The translations under genes and the position numbers were made by a program. This document shows positions 52,802-62,482 of a stretch of 64,000 bases of DNA, piece by piece. Position 1 is the first letter of the stretch; the number at the start of each line of letters is the position of its first letter. This DNA is from Rhodocytophaga aerolata (GTDB taxonomy: Bacteria > Bacteroidota > Bacteroidia > Cytophagales > 172606-1), in the NCBI RefSeq assembly GCF_030503435.1, contig NZ_JAUKPO010000019.1, positions 1-64,000 on the forward strand, read 5' to 3'. The notes beneath the pieces were generated by a model. It was not told the origin of the DNA and ran no database searches. It worked only from the letters and a program-made list of their open reading frames with translations.

Positions 52802-55414
52802 TTATTCGCTGCGTAAAGAACTGGCCGGATTAATAATGGAAGCTTTTATAGCCTGTACACTAACTGTTGCCAGGGCAATTACTAAAATAAGCACGCCTGC
52901 CAGAGCAAACATCCACCAGGAAACATCAATCTGGTAGGCAAAATTTTCAAGCCAGGTACGGCTGCTGTACCAGGCGGCTGGCACAGCCATAACAAATGAG
53001 AAGAGCACCAGCTTGATAAAATGAGCCGACAACAAGGTGGCAATCTGGCTGGCAGAAGCACCAAATACTTTCCGGATGCCGATTTCCCTGGTACGCCGTT
53101 CGGTAGAAAGGATGGTAAGTCCAAATAAGCCGATGCAGGACACAAAAATACTGAGCATGGCCGCCACGGTAATAATCTGTTTCCACTTGGCTTCGGCTTC
53201 ATAATTCTTTCTGTTCACCTCATCCATAAAGGCAAATTCAAACGGACGGTAGGGCACTAGCTTGTGGTAGGTTTGCTCAATGGCTTGCAATCCCTTTAGT
53301 GTTTGCGCTGGTTTCAGCTTAATCCACAAATCGCCGGTACCTAGCCTGAATAACAAAGGTTGTATCTTTTCTTTCAGGGACAAAAAGTGATAGTCTTTTA
53401 CCACCCCAATAACCGTCAGGTTTTTAGCATTGCCATTCACGTTGTACACTGTTTTTCCGATAGGATCTTTCCAGCCGGCTTCCTTTACAAAGGTTTCGTT
53501 GACGACAATAGAGTTTTCTGCATCTGCCGGATAGTTTTTGGAAAAATTACGGCCTTTGGCCAGGGGTATCTGAAGGGTGGGCAGGTAGTTTTCGTCAATG
53601 CGGCTGAAAGCAAAAAATAGTTCTTTCCCTTCTACTTCAGCAATGGTAAAATTCTGCCCGAAATCTTTGCTAGCTACCCGTTCAACAGATGCCTCATTGG
53701 CTAATTCATTTTTAAACACATTTACCAGGTTGCTGTGATCGCCTCTGCCCAAGGAGACATGCACCAGATGCTCATCGGTATATCCCAGATCTTTAGTGGT
53801 GAGGTAGTCAAACTGGGAATACACTACAATGGTAACAATCATGAGGAAAGCCGCCAGAGAAAATTGTGCAATTACAAGGCCCTTTGTCAGGTAGTTTTTT
53901 CCGCTGAAAGTATACCGCTTAGATAAACTCTGAATGGGATTAAACCCGGAAAGAACAAATGCCGGATAAAACCCCGCAATTAGGCCGGTGAGTAAAAACA
54001 GCCCTAGGTAAGCCCCTGCTAACGTTCCATCCAGTAAATAAGAAAAGCTCAAGCGTTTGTTGGCTAGTTCGTTAAAGAAAGGCAAAACAAGCACAACCAT
54101 TAGCAGTGCCAGCACAAAAGCAATAAAACAACACACAAACGACTCATTTAAAAACTGCCGGATCAATTGCCCCCGGTTGCCGCCTACTACTTTCCGGATA
54201 CCTATTTCTTTGCTCCGCTTGAGTGAATGGGCGGTAGTGAGGTTAATAAAATTGATGCAGGCAATGAGCAGAATGAAAATGGCAATGCCCGACAAAATAT
54301 AGGAGTACATAGGATTGCTGCCGTATTGCAGGCCATTGCGAATGTCGCCATACTCTGTATCCAGATGAATTTGCAACAGGGGCTGCAGGCCAAAATGAGG
54401 AACACCTTTAAAGCCATTTTGTTGTGCCCGTTTCAACTCTTCGGTTGCTTTACTCATAAATACCTGGTCGAGTTTAGGCTCTACGGTTTGGTACTGTGCC
54501 TGCGGATGTAAAACCACAAAGGTATTGATATAAAAGCCCAGCCATTCTTTATCCGGGAATCTTTCGGCTATATACTGATACGGAAACAGCAGGTCGAACT
54601 GGATAGACGAATTCTGAGGCGTATTTTTTGCCACGCCGGTGACCGTGAAAGGTTCAAAAGTTTCGCCCATTTCCAGTTCAATGGTTTTGCCCACTACTTT
54701 GCTGGTACCAAAATAGGTAAGAGCCATTTGTTCCGTGATCACCACTGCCCGGATATCTGAAAGCACCTTGTCCGGATTGCCCGAAAGCAAGGGAAAAGAA
54801 AACACAGAAAAAAAATTCTGATCCACCCATAAGGTTTGCTGGTTAAATGTTTTGGTTACTACTCTAATCACATGGCGGTCGCTGGACATACGTACATAGG
54901 CTTCCATTTCGGGTATTTCCTGCTGTAAACTCGGACCTACAATCATATTGGTGCTGCCTGTTTTAAATACGTTTCCTTCCGGATCAGGAAGTGTAGCACT
55001 GACGCGGAAGATGCGGTCTTTCTTCTCATGAAAACGGTCGAAGCTTACTTCATCTTTGGTGTAGAGAAAAATGAGCATACAACAGGCAAGTCCGACACTG
55101 AGGCCGGCAATGTTAATGGTGCTGAACACTTTGTTCCGCTTCATGTGGCGGAGGGCGATAATGAAATAATTTTGCAGCATATCGGTAAAGCTAGCTTGTA
55201 TATAAGGTGGAGATTTGCGTTTGAGTGTAAAGGGGCGGATGAAACTCAGCACACAGCCAACATACGCCGCATCGGCCGCTGCTTTGCCCCGCTCCTGCCT
55301 CTGTTTATGGTAACGTTCGTGTAGATCTCCCTGAATTTCTTCCAGCAGATGCGGAGCACAAAACCAGGCTAACAACTGATCGGCCCATTTAGGAGGTCGT
55401 ATGGATGCATTCAT
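52802..55414 (-). CDS. FtsX/MacB-type ABC transporter permease with permease prefix domain
   Basis: The protein (870 residues) starts with a soluble prefix (about 1-70: P-P-K-W-A-D-Q-L-L-A-W-F-C-A-P-H-L-L-E-E with G-D-L-H-E-R-Y) of the kind found on permeases controlled by PadR regulators. Then come two MacB-like units: M-K-R-N-K-V-F-S-T-I-N-I-A-G-L-S-V-G-L-A near 92, a periplasmic domain, S-K-E-I-G-I-R-K-V-V-G near 395 and again T-R-E-I-G-I-R-K-V-F-G near 780, with C-terminal membrane segments. No ATPase gene is adjacent. It lies 47 bp downstream of the padR gene, which probably represses it. Confidence 0.88.
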   Translation of the reverse strand: MNASIRPPKWADQLLAWFCAPHLLEEIQGDLHERYHKQRQERGKAAADAAYVGCVLSFIRPFTLKRKSPPYIQASFTDMLQNYFIIALRHMKRNKVFSTINIAGLSVGLACCMLIFLYTKDEVSFDRFHEKKDRIFRVSATLPDPEGNVFKTGSTNMIVGPSLQQEIPEMEAYVRMSSDRHVIRVVTKTFNQQTLWVDQNFFSVFSFPLLSGNPDKVLSDIRAVVITEQMALTYFGTSKVVGKTIELEMGETFEPFTVTGVAKNTPQNSSIQFDLLFPYQYIAERFPDKEWLGFYINTFVVLHPQAQYQTVEPKLDQVFMSKATEELKRAQQNGFKGVPHFGLQPLLQIHLDTEYGDIRNGLQYGSNPMYSYILSGIAIFILLIACINFINLTTAHSLKRSKEIGIRKVVGGNRGQLIRQFLNESFVCCFIAFVLALLMVVLVLPFFNELANKRLSFSYLLDGTLAGAYLGLFLLTGLIAGFYPAFVLSGFNPIQSLSKRYTFSGKNYLTKGLVIAQFSLAAFLMIVTIVVYSQFDYLTTKDLGYTDEHLVHVSLGRGDHSNLVNVFKNELANEASVERVASKDFGQNFTIAEVEGKELFFAFSRIDENYLPTLQIPLAKGRNFSKNYPADAENSIVVNETFVKEAGWKDPIGKTVYNVNGNAKNLTVIGVVKDYHFLSLKEKIQPLLFRLGTGDLWIKLKPAQTLKGLQAIEQTYHKLVPYRPFEFAFMDEVNRKNYEAEAKWKQIITVAAMLSIFVSCIGLFGLTILSTERRTREIGIRKVFGASASQIATLLSAHFIKLVLFSFVMAVPAAWYSSRTWLENFAYQIDVSWWMFALAGVLILVIALATVSVQAIKASIINPASSLRSE

Positions 55415-55461
55415 TGATTAAATCTTTGGTGTGGTGACTAACAAAAATTGAACAGGCTATC

Positions 55462-55782
55462 TTATCCGGACTTGGGCATCATACCCCACAGGTGCATCCG
55501 TACTTCTTGTATTTCCTGCAAGGCCCGGCTGCCAGCTACAGTAACTGTAAAAAACCGCTTTCTGCGGCCTCCCCGTTCCTGGGTGGCTCCCCCCATTCTG
55601 GAATGTACAAATCCTTTTTCTTCCAGCCTTTGCAAGGCGGCATGTACGGCGCTTAGACTCACCGACCGCCCTGTTTGTTTCTCTAATTCTTCGGTAATCA
55701 TCAGCCCATATGCCTGACCGTTTAATACAGCCACGATCAGCAAAACAACTTCCTCGAATTCGCCTAAATAGGTTCGCTTCAT
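55462..55782 (-). CDS. PadR-family transcriptional regulator
   Basis: The 106-residue protein has the PadR winged helix: L-G-E-F-E-E-V-V-L-L-I-V near residue 5, A-Y-G-L-M-I-T-E-E-L-E-K-Q-T, S-L-S-A-V-H-A-A-L-Q-R-L-E-E-K-G and R-G-G-R-R-K-R-F-F-T-V-T near residue 69. The length fits the single-domain type. It heads an operon with the FtsX-type permease whose prefix domain is the usual partner of such regulators. A TATATTTG element at 55811-55818 is probably its promoter. Confidence 0.9.
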   Translation of the reverse strand: MKRTYLGEFEEVVLLIVAVLNGQAYGLMITEELEKQTGRSVSLSAVHAALQRLEEKGFVHSRMGGATQERGGRRKRFFTVTVAGSRALQEIQEVRMHLWGMMPKSG

Positions 55783-56117
55783 ACTGTTTATTAGTTCAAC
55801 TTTTGTAGAACAAATATATTGCCAATCCTTTTATATTACTGTATATCAGGTATTTATTTACCAATATGTTGTATCCCTGAGCTGAGTATTGTCCTATACC
55901 GGACAGCACAGTGTCCGCTAGAGAACAATAGGTAGGTAACAGCCGCGGGTATTCCATCATTTACCTGGACAGATAGGAAAACAGCTATCTACCCATAACT
56001 CTTGTGGCTATCACACGTGTAACAGAGATATAGCTCTTGACACAAGAAATGCAATGGACATACCAGGCGGTGTATGGAAAATCCATTGTTACATGGCTAC
56101 TTTATCTTCCCGGTTAC
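55783..56117. other. Divergent region between padR and the porin gene
   Basis: About 335 bp. On the minus strand TATATTTG at 55811-55818 matches TAnnTTTG, 29 bp upstream of padR, but no -33 TTTG was found at the right distance. No clear operator palindrome was resolved. Confidence 0.4.
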
Positions 56118-57251
56118 ATGACTAGAAAGTTCTGGTTCTTTTTGTTGAGTACATGTATGTGGTTACCCCTGCTAACAAAAGCACAGGTGGCAGAAGATTC
56201 TACGGCCACTACACATAATCAACATTCACCAAAGGAACGGATAACCGTTGGCGGATACATAGACGTGTATTATGGCTACGATTTCAGCCAGCCGGCTACG
56301 CAAGACCGGGCGTATTTTGTTTCTTCTGCCCGGCACAACGAATTCACCCTGAACCTGGCCTTTATAGACATAAAATATACGTCTGACAGGGTACGGGCTA
56401 CGCTGCGTCCGGCTTTGGGTACCTACATGGCTGCCAATTACAGTGCTGAGCCTGCTATATTCAGAAATGTGTATGAAGGCCATGTGGGTGTAAAGCTGTT
56501 TGCCGGTAAAAATATCTGGCTGGATGCTGGTGTGCTGGGTTCGCCGTATACGAATGAAAGTGCGGTTTCAAAAGATCACCTGCTTTATACCCGCTCGTTT
56601 GCTCCGGAATATGTGCCCTACTACCTGTCGGGAGTAAAAGTAAGTATGCCCATCAACAACAAGGTAAGCCTTTATCTGTATCTGCTCAATGGTTGGCAGA
56701 ATATCCGGGAAACCAACAAAGGCAAATCCCTGGGAACGCAGCTGGAATATAAACCTGCTGATAGATGGCTCATAAACTGGAATACCTATGTGGGGGATGA
56801 ACGCTCAACGGCAAATCCGGAAAACCGTACCCGCTATTTTTCAGATGTATATGCCGTATATAATCCGGATGGAAAAGTGACAGCTACGGCTTGTTTGTAT
56901 ATGGGTGCCCAGAAACGTTTAAACGCTGCCGGAGGAATGGCCGGAGAAACAGCTTACTGGTTTACGGCTAACCTCATGGGACGCTACAAGTTTACGCCTG
57001 CCTTTTCCCTATCGGGCCGGTTGGAATACTTTACCGACCCGGATGAAGTACAGATAAGCCCCATTACAGGAGAAAAGGGATTCCGTACATACAGTGCTTC
57101 ACTAGGAGTGAATTATGCCCCGGCAGCAAACATCCTGTTGCGGATGGAAGGAAGAAGTTTTTTCTCTGACAAACAGGTATACCAAACCAGCCGAAGTACG
57201 CCCGCTAAAACCAATGCACTGGTAATAGCCAGTATGGCCCTTTCCTTTTAA
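56118..57251 (+). CDS. Outer-membrane porin (BBP2-type beta-barrel)
   Basis: The ATG at 56118 gives a signal peptide (M-T-R-K-F-W-F-F-L-L-S-T, ending T-K-A-Q); a TTG start at 56037 adds 27 residues without a leader. The 377-residue protein has the alternating pattern of a 16-18-stranded barrel and starts the mature chain with V-G-G-Y-I-D-V-Y-Y-G-Y-D-F, typical of this porin group, with further strands N-E-F-T-L-N-L-A-F-I-D-I-K and the terminal aromatic L-S-F. It probably lets small solutes cross the outer membrane. Confidence 0.78.
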   Translation: MTRKFWFFLLSTCMWLPLLTKAQVAEDSTATTHNQHSPKERITVGGYIDVYYGYDFSQPATQDRAYFVSSARHNEFTLNLAFIDIKYTSDRVRATLRPALGTYMAANYSAEPAIFRNVYEGHVGVKLFAGKNIWLDAGVLGSPYTNESAVSKDHLLYTRSFAPEYVPYYLSGVKVSMPINNKVSLYLYLLNGWQNIRETNKGKSLGTQLEYKPADRWLINWNTYVGDERSTANPENRTRYFSDVYAVYNPDGKVTATACLYMGAQKRLNAAGGMAGETAYWFTANLMGRYKFTPAFSLSGRLEYFTDPDEVQISPITGEKGFRTYSASLGVNYAPAANILLRMEGRSFFSDKQVYQTSRSTPAKTNALVIASMALSF

Positions 57252-57633
57252 GAAAACCCAGCCAGTTATTGGAAATAACTAAACACTTTTGTTTCCTAGC
57301 AACCATACCCAGGCTTAGCATTTCATTAGTAAAAGCAGCTGCCGGGGTGCATTTTTCTACCCATCAGGTAATGTTTGCAGAAGCATTTGCCGGCAATCTT
57401 TCAGACAAAACCCCATGTACAGCTGATAAACAATCTATGCAACCGCTTCCGGTTTGCCATATCCCAGATACCCATGTATAGCTTAACCTACATTGCCTCA
57501 TTACCAAAAATAAATTAACAGCAGGAGGTTTACTGCATATAGCTTCTTTGCATAAAGAGCAAAAATTACAACTGTCAGCTTTGTCTGTTTGTCAGAAAAG
57601 GGCTCACTACCTGGTATTATACTCACAATTCAC
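57252..57633. other. Non-coding stretch after the porin gene
   Basis: About 380 bp with a small AGTTATT/AATAACT stem at 57264-57280 shortly after the porin stop, perhaps a weak terminator. A 70-codon open frame at 57269-57481 has no support and was rejected. Confidence 0.35.
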
Positions 57634-58995
57634 ATGATCTTATCACTAAAGAAAACCTATTTATTACTACTTTGTATTGCTGCTATTTGGGGATGTAAAA
57701 AAGATGATTCTCCGCTACCTGTTCAACCCCCTTCTACCGGAACACCGACAGAAACCCCCACCACACCGCCAAAAAGTCTGATCACTGAAAAAGGCTCTCC
57801 GGAAGGCACCCTGGTAAGTACAACCATTGGACCGGAGGGCGGAACCATTACTTCTGCCGACGGCCGGGTAAGCCTGCTATTTCCTGCCGGGGCAGTAAGT
57901 AGCAGCACGCCGGTTACCCTGCAGCCTATCTCTAATAAGATGCCGAATGGGCAAGGGCAAGCCTACCGTTTTTCACCTGCTGAAAAGGAATTCAGCCAAC
58001 CGATAGAGATCGTTTTTACCTACACGGATGAAGACCTGCAAGGAACCAATGTTGAACACTTCCGGATTGCCCAGCAAAATGAAAAAGGAGCCTGGCAAAG
58101 TGCAAAAGAAGTGACAACCAATACAACCAAGAAAACTGTGTCAAAGAAATTTAAGCGGATTACCGACTTGTCCCTGTATGCCGATCATCTGCTTATTCCC
58201 AGGAATGCAACCTTGAAACCGGGCGAATCCATTGAGCTGCAAGTGCGGACCGTGTACATAACTTTGCCTACCCCTGGCAGCTCGGATGTTTATGAAGTAG
58301 AAAGTGAAGAACTGGCAGATGCTAAACTCATTAAATCATGGAAAATAAATGGACAAACCGGTGGGGGTGCCAACGGAAGTTTATCAGGCACCACGGCTAA
58401 TAAAATGACTTACAAAGCACCTGCTGCTGTGCCGGCACAAAATCCGGTAGCCGTAAGTGTGGAAATGAATGATCCTACCGGTGTTAAAGTAATCTTGGTA
58501 GCTAACATCAGCATAACCACCACCATTTATAGTCTGGAACTGGACTGGCAACGGCTGAGTACCTGCTCTCCTGGGGCTATTGCTTCTTTTCAATATACAA
58601 CCAAAGGCAGAATTGAATTTGAACTGGACAAGTCGAAAGTTAAAGTCATTAAGATGGAGGGCATGATTGATTCTCAGTTGAAAAACGTAAAAAGCTGCAA
58701 CGAGGATTTTTATTCAGCCACTGGCCAGGTAACTGGTATTTTTCTGATGGGTATGGAGGGAGAGGTAGATCCTAAAACCGGTATCTTGACGTTTTCTATA
58801 CAAGGCAAATGGATGGATTTCCCTACGTTTACCCTGCATTATAAAAATGGCGAAAGCTCGGTAACTGAAGAATCTATACACCCTTTTGATGGCATCAACC
58901 AGTTTACCAAAATGCCTTTGAAAGATGGCGAAATACTAAATATGCGTAATGCTGAAGATGCCGGATTTATATTTACGCTGAAAAGTGTAAAATAA
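57634..58995 (+). CDS. Lipoprotein with ZU5-like domain, probably surface-exposed
   Basis: The ATG at 57634 starts a lipoprotein signal (M-I-L-S-L-K-K-T-Y-L-L-L-L-C-I-A-A-I-W-G-C) followed by K-K-D-D, resembling the surface export signal of Bacteroidota lipoproteins. The 453-residue chain continues with a Pro/Thr-rich linker (about 25-50), a ZU5-like domain with I-G-P-E-G-G-T-I-T and L-L-F-P-A-G-A-V (about 66-90) and a further beta-rich half without family resemblance. A longer frame from 57589 was rejected because it would bury the signal. Function unknown; ZU5-like modules are generally structural. Confidence 0.72.
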   Translation: MILSLKKTYLLLLCIAAIWGCKKDDSPLPVQPPSTGTPTETPTTPPKSLITEKGSPEGTLVSTTIGPEGGTITSADGRVSLLFPAGAVSSSTPVTLQPISNKMPNGQGQAYRFSPAEKEFSQPIEIVFTYTDEDLQGTNVEHFRIAQQNEKGAWQSAKEVTTNTTKKTVSKKFKRITDLSLYADHLLIPRNATLKPGESIELQVRTVYITLPTPGSSDVYEVESEELADAKLIKSWKINGQTGGGANGSLSGTTANKMTYKAPAAVPAQNPVAVSVEMNDPTGVKVILVANISITTTIYSLELDWQRLSTCSPGAIASFQYTTKGRIEFELDKSKVKVIKMEGMIDSQLKNVKSCNEDFYSATGQVTGIFLMGMEGEVDPKTGILTFSIQGKWMDFPTFTLHYKNGESSVTEESIHPFDGINQFTKMPLKDGEILNMRNAEDAGFIFTLKSVK

Positions 58996-59013
58996 ACTAT
59001 TCCGCTTCATTAC

Positions 59014-59044
59014 TAGACCCTGCTGGCAATTCCGGCAGGGTCTA
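59014..59044 (+). terminator. Terminator of the ZU5-like lipoprotein gene
   Basis: TAGACCCTGC (59014-59023) and GCAGGGTCTA (59035-59044) form a perfect 10-bp stem with an 11-nt loop, followed by ttgttttat. It begins 18 bp after the stop codon. Confidence 0.82.
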
Positions 59045-59168
59045 TTGTTTTATAGAAAGAGGAACCTTGAGCTTTCCCTGGCAACATTTCCACTCTGTTG
59101 AATAACGGGTACAACCATCTGTTTTACAAATCCTGGCATTTCAGCGAACAAACTCACTTACTAGGAAG

Positions 59169-59230
59169 TAGCTGGTATAAAAACAAAAAAGCATTCTAGA
59201 TGGAATGCTTTTTTGTTTTTATACCAGCTA
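59169..59230. terminator. 28-bp perfect inverted repeat, probable bidirectional terminator
   Basis: The arms 59169-59196 and 59203-59230 are perfect 28-bp inverted copies around a 6-nt loop (tagatg). Each arm has an A- or T-rich core beside GCATTC/GAATGC, so the transcript of either strand ends its stem in a T-run. It sits between the convergent lipoprotein gene and the minus-strand exported protein gene. Confidence 0.8.
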
Positions 59231-59247
59231 TGCAAGGCATACTGGGT

Positions 59248-60165
59248 TTAGTTGAGTTGTATAACTCTTTCCTCTATGTTTGTTACATTCTCGGCCTTCA
59301 CTTGTTTTGTTTCCACACTATAGATGATCCATCCACTTCCGGCATGAATTTGTGAAGCAGTCCATATTTCATTGGAGACCTGCGGAAAGGCATTTCTGGC
59401 AGGAAAAGTATTTTTTGCGGGCGACACCTGTTTGAGAAACGCATACGTAGCATCGGTCAGTTGCTGTGGGTTCACTTGCTGATACATCCGGATAATGCCA
59501 TACCCTTCTTGCTCATTTATTTCATCCAGGCTAACTGTTACATCTGTATCAAAGGGTTTTCCACCATAGTTGTTTCTGAGTTGCATCTTTGCTTTTAATT
59601 CTTTTCCAAGGCTATATTTCGCGCCATGAAAGGTATAAAACTGCTGGGCATCTTTAATGGCATTGGCCTCTATTGCTTCTTTACTCTGATACATGGCCAT
59701 TAGTTGGGTCATCATACCTTTCGCATGGGGTATAGCTGCCAGTTCGCTTTCCAGATGAGTAGCCATTTTTTGCATATAGTCCCGTACTTCCTGCCAGTTG
59801 CTCACGCCGGTAATAGCTCCATACTCATTTGTCTGGATGAGAACCGCTATATCCTGAAAAAGAGGGATCATCTTTTTTACAAGCGCATTTTCCGACTCAA
59901 TGGCATAGTTGCGGTAAAACCACTCAATGGTATAGCCTTTTGCTGTAGAGTCTTTGATGGTAACCTCCACCTGATACGTGATCAGCTCACGGGAAGTGGT
60001 ATCTGTCCCGGTGATTTTATATTTTTCATGAGAAACCGAAAAAGATTGTTTTTCCTTATTCTGCCAGTAACCCACTACTTGCAGGGTAGAATCTGCCGGA
60101 TTGATCTGGGCATACAACTTTCCTGTTATACAAAACAGAAAGGCGAGTGTTAAAAGTTTGTGCAT
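59248..60165 (-). CDS. Exported protein of unknown function
   Basis: The 305-residue protein has a signal peptide (M-H-K-L-L-T-L-A-F-L-F-C-I-T-G-K-L-Y-A, cut near Q20). The mature chain alternates beta-rich parts (Q-S-F-S-V-S-H-E-K-Y-K-I-T-G; D-T-D-V-T-V-S-L-D-E-I) with a helical middle (D-Y-M-Q-K-M-A-T-H-L-E-S-E-L). No catalytic motif or named family is recognised. It stands alone, sharing a terminator with the convergent gene. Confidence 0.6.
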   Translation of the reverse strand: MHKLLTLAFLFCITGKLYAQINPADSTLQVVGYWQNKEKQSFSVSHEKYKITGTDTTSRELITYQVEVTIKDSTAKGYTIEWFYRNYAIESENALVKKMIPLFQDIAVLIQTNEYGAITGVSNWQEVRDYMQKMATHLESELAAIPHAKGMMTQLMAMYQSKEAIEANAIKDAQQFYTFHGAKYSLGKELKAKMQLRNNYGGKPFDTDVTVSLDEINEQEGYGIIRMYQQVNPQQLTDATYAFLKQVSPAKNTFPARNAFPQVSNEIWTASQIHAGSGWIIYSVETKQVKAENVTNIEERVIQLN

Positions 60166-60420
60166 GTGCTCGATAAAATGGTTAAAATGTAGTAGTGTTC
60201 TTGGAGTTTATGCTGGCTAAAAAAGCTTGCAGACTTTGAGAATACAGCAAAAACAGAAATAGTAACCGGAATAAAGAAACAAAGTTGAATTCACCAAAAG
60301 GTACTATTCACCCCACGCCAGGTAAGAAAAAGCAGTTTCGTGCCCTATAACCAGAAGGCAGTTTTATACCCTATTAACAGGTTAGAAGATGAAAAATCTA
60401 TTCTCGCTCAACAACAGATA

Positions 60421-62454
60421 TTAACGAACTTCAGGAAATTGGGAAATACGCAACTTGCTACACCCATAGGGAATCAGAATAATTTCTTCCTCCGCACCAG
60501 TTTCTAACCCATTGGTCATACTATAAGGTATGGGTCCAGCCATATCGTTGTATAACGTCCAGGAGGGAATACGTTTTGCTTTGGCTTTGATGGTGATAGG
60601 TGCATTTTGCAGATTCCAGGGATAAGCCTCCAGGTTGTCTTTTTTTGTCACAGGAAAGGCTTCTGCCAGCTTATTATCCGATATATGAACAAGTCCGTAA
60701 TTCCAGGGATTTTTAGGCAGCACTTCATAATAGGCATCTCCATACTGGATGGGGTCTTTCGTATTTTCTACCTTTTTCCATTCTTCTTCTATTTTTAGCG
60801 CATAAGTTATTGGGCCACGTTCGATGGCTACTGAATTTTCATGCCAGGTGCTTTTAAACACATGCATCGGAAGTTGCAATTCCACCACATCTCCTGATTT
60901 CCATTCCCGGTTAATTTTAAGAATCTGGTTGCTGTTGGCTTCCTGAAATAGCTTGCCATTAATGGAGATGGTGGCTTTTTTACACCATGCCGGAATACGC
61001 AGATGAAAAGGAAAACTGACAGCCTTCGTTTTTTTATCAGTAGTTAAGGTAAATGTAATGGTCTCACCGAATGGATAAGTCGTCTCTTCCTTTAGGGAAA
61101 CCTGCGTACCACCAGCAACATAGGCGGTTACCTCACTTGGGGAATATATCAAAGCCGCCAAACCCTTATCAGGGGTAGCATACCACAAATTCTGGGTAAA
61201 CTTTGGCCAGCCCTGGTGCATGTTGGATGTGCAACAGGGATAGCCGGAAAGCAGGCCATAACAAAGGTCTGTGCCTCCATGATTCTGGTCAAAGTTGCGG
61301 GTATGCCGGGTAATCATCACCTGGTTGGCCTGCTGAAAGTATTGCCTGGCCATATAATCATCGGTTGCTTGCGTAGGTAATGCATTAAAAGCAATTTTTT
61401 CCAAGTGGTCAGCATAGCTTACCTCACCGGTTATAGCCAGAATACTTTCCAGCGAAAACATCATCTCCACCGCCGAACATAATTCAGAGCCCTGGGTAGG
61501 ATTACTTCCATGCAGGGCCTCGTCTCCTCCATAGAGCCCATGTGCCATACCGTTAAATTTGCGGATGTCTGCAAAGCCTTTCTTTACCGCTTCTGTATAT
61601 TTTTGCTCCGGATGTTGCTGAAAGTAAATTACTGGTTCTTTAATGCCTTGCGCCAGGTTTACACAGTGAATGCTTCCTTGGCTGGCAAGCATATCGCCTC
61701 CCAGAAAGGCATCCGTATAGTTGAAGGTTTGTTTATGAACAATTTCAGCCAGGTCAAGCAAAAATGCATCGCCAGTAATATTATACAGCCAATAGACGAC
61801 CATCAGGTTATCGCCACCGCGGTAACGTGCCCAAAAAGTCCAGTTATCTAAAGGTTTGGTAGGAAGCTGTTGCAGCTGGTATTTAAAATAATTCGTCAGT
61901 AAGGAGATCACCCGATCATCGCCGGTAGCCGAATAGTACTGCTTAAGAATTTTGAGCATGACCATTTTTGGCCACCAGTCGCGGCTATTATTCCGTTGCA
62001 CACCTGGCTGGGGCTCGTAATCTTTATCTGGCCCAAAATACCCATCCGCTTGCTGGCTTTTGAGTGCCCACTCTACCCAGGGTTTAGCCTTTGCTATGAG
62101 CTCTTTGTCATCTAAAATATAGGCAAGCGGCAATAATCCATCGATCCAGTAAGGGCCTCTCTCCCACTGATCGCCGTCTCCCCCGAGCCAGCCATTGCGC
62201 TGGTTCATTACCAGCGGATAGAGTTTATCCAATTGTCCGGTAGCCCCATTCTTTTGCCGGATCAGCATTTCCTTCAACCAGCCTTGCGGTTTAATGGCCC
62301 CCAACGGAAGTTCGATATAGGGATTTTCCCGGAGCGGAGAGCGGTTAGGGGTATATGCTTTGAAAGGGGCTAGTTTCTTGGTGTTTTGCTGCTGTGCCAG
62401 CGCAGGGACTAACAGCATTACCAGACAGATGAGCAGAAAGCTTTTTATTCTCAT
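60421..62454 (-). CDS. GH127-family (DUF1680) exported glycoside hydrolase
   Basis: The 677-residue protein has a signal peptide (M-R-I-K-S-F-L-L-I-C-L-V-M-L, ending A-L-A-Q) and the GH127/DUF1680 (alpha/alpha)6 core: G-G-D-G-D-Q-W-E-R-G-P-Y-W-I-D-G (about 91-106), Y-G-G-D-E-A-L-H-G (308-316). A four-ligand zinc site is visible: E324 and C326 in S-E-L-C, and C407-C408 in Y-P-C-C-T-S-N, the same arrangement as in the beta-L-arabinofuranosidase HypBA1, where the second cysteine position acts as nucleophile. The terminal part is a beta-sandwich. It lies 28 bp downstream of the sulfatase gene, in one unit, suggesting joint breakdown of a sulfated glycan. Confidence 0.87.
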   Translation of the reverse strand: MRIKSFLLICLVMLLVPALAQQQNTKKLAPFKAYTPNRSPLRENPYIELPLGAIKPQGWLKEMLIRQKNGATGQLDKLYPLVMNQRNGWLGGDGDQWERGPYWIDGLLPLAYILDDKELIAKAKPWVEWALKSQQADGYFGPDKDYEPQPGVQRNNSRDWWPKMVMLKILKQYYSATGDDRVISLLTNYFKYQLQQLPTKPLDNWTFWARYRGGDNLMVVYWLYNITGDAFLLDLAEIVHKQTFNYTDAFLGGDMLASQGSIHCVNLAQGIKEPVIYFQQHPEQKYTEAVKKGFADIRKFNGMAHGLYGGDEALHGSNPTQGSELCSAVEMMFSLESILAITGEVSYADHLEKIAFNALPTQATDDYMARQYFQQANQVMITRHTRNFDQNHGGTDLCYGLLSGYPCCTSNMHQGWPKFTQNLWYATPDKGLAALIYSPSEVTAYVAGGTQVSLKEETTYPFGETITFTLTTDKKTKAVSFPFHLRIPAWCKKATISINGKLFQEANSNQILKINREWKSGDVVELQLPMHVFKSTWHENSVAIERGPITYALKIEEEWKKVENTKDPIQYGDAYYEVLPKNPWNYGLVHISDNKLAEAFPVTKKDNLEAYPWNLQNAPITIKAKAKRIPSWTLYNDMAGPIPYSMTNGLETGAEEEIILIPYGCSKLRISQFPEVR

Positions 62455-62482
62455 GCGTACAATGGATTTGAATGGTAAGGAA

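Noticed and set aside
57269..57481. 70-codon plus-strand frame after the porin gene
   Set aside because: No recognisable domain and no start context; overlaps a possible terminator region.
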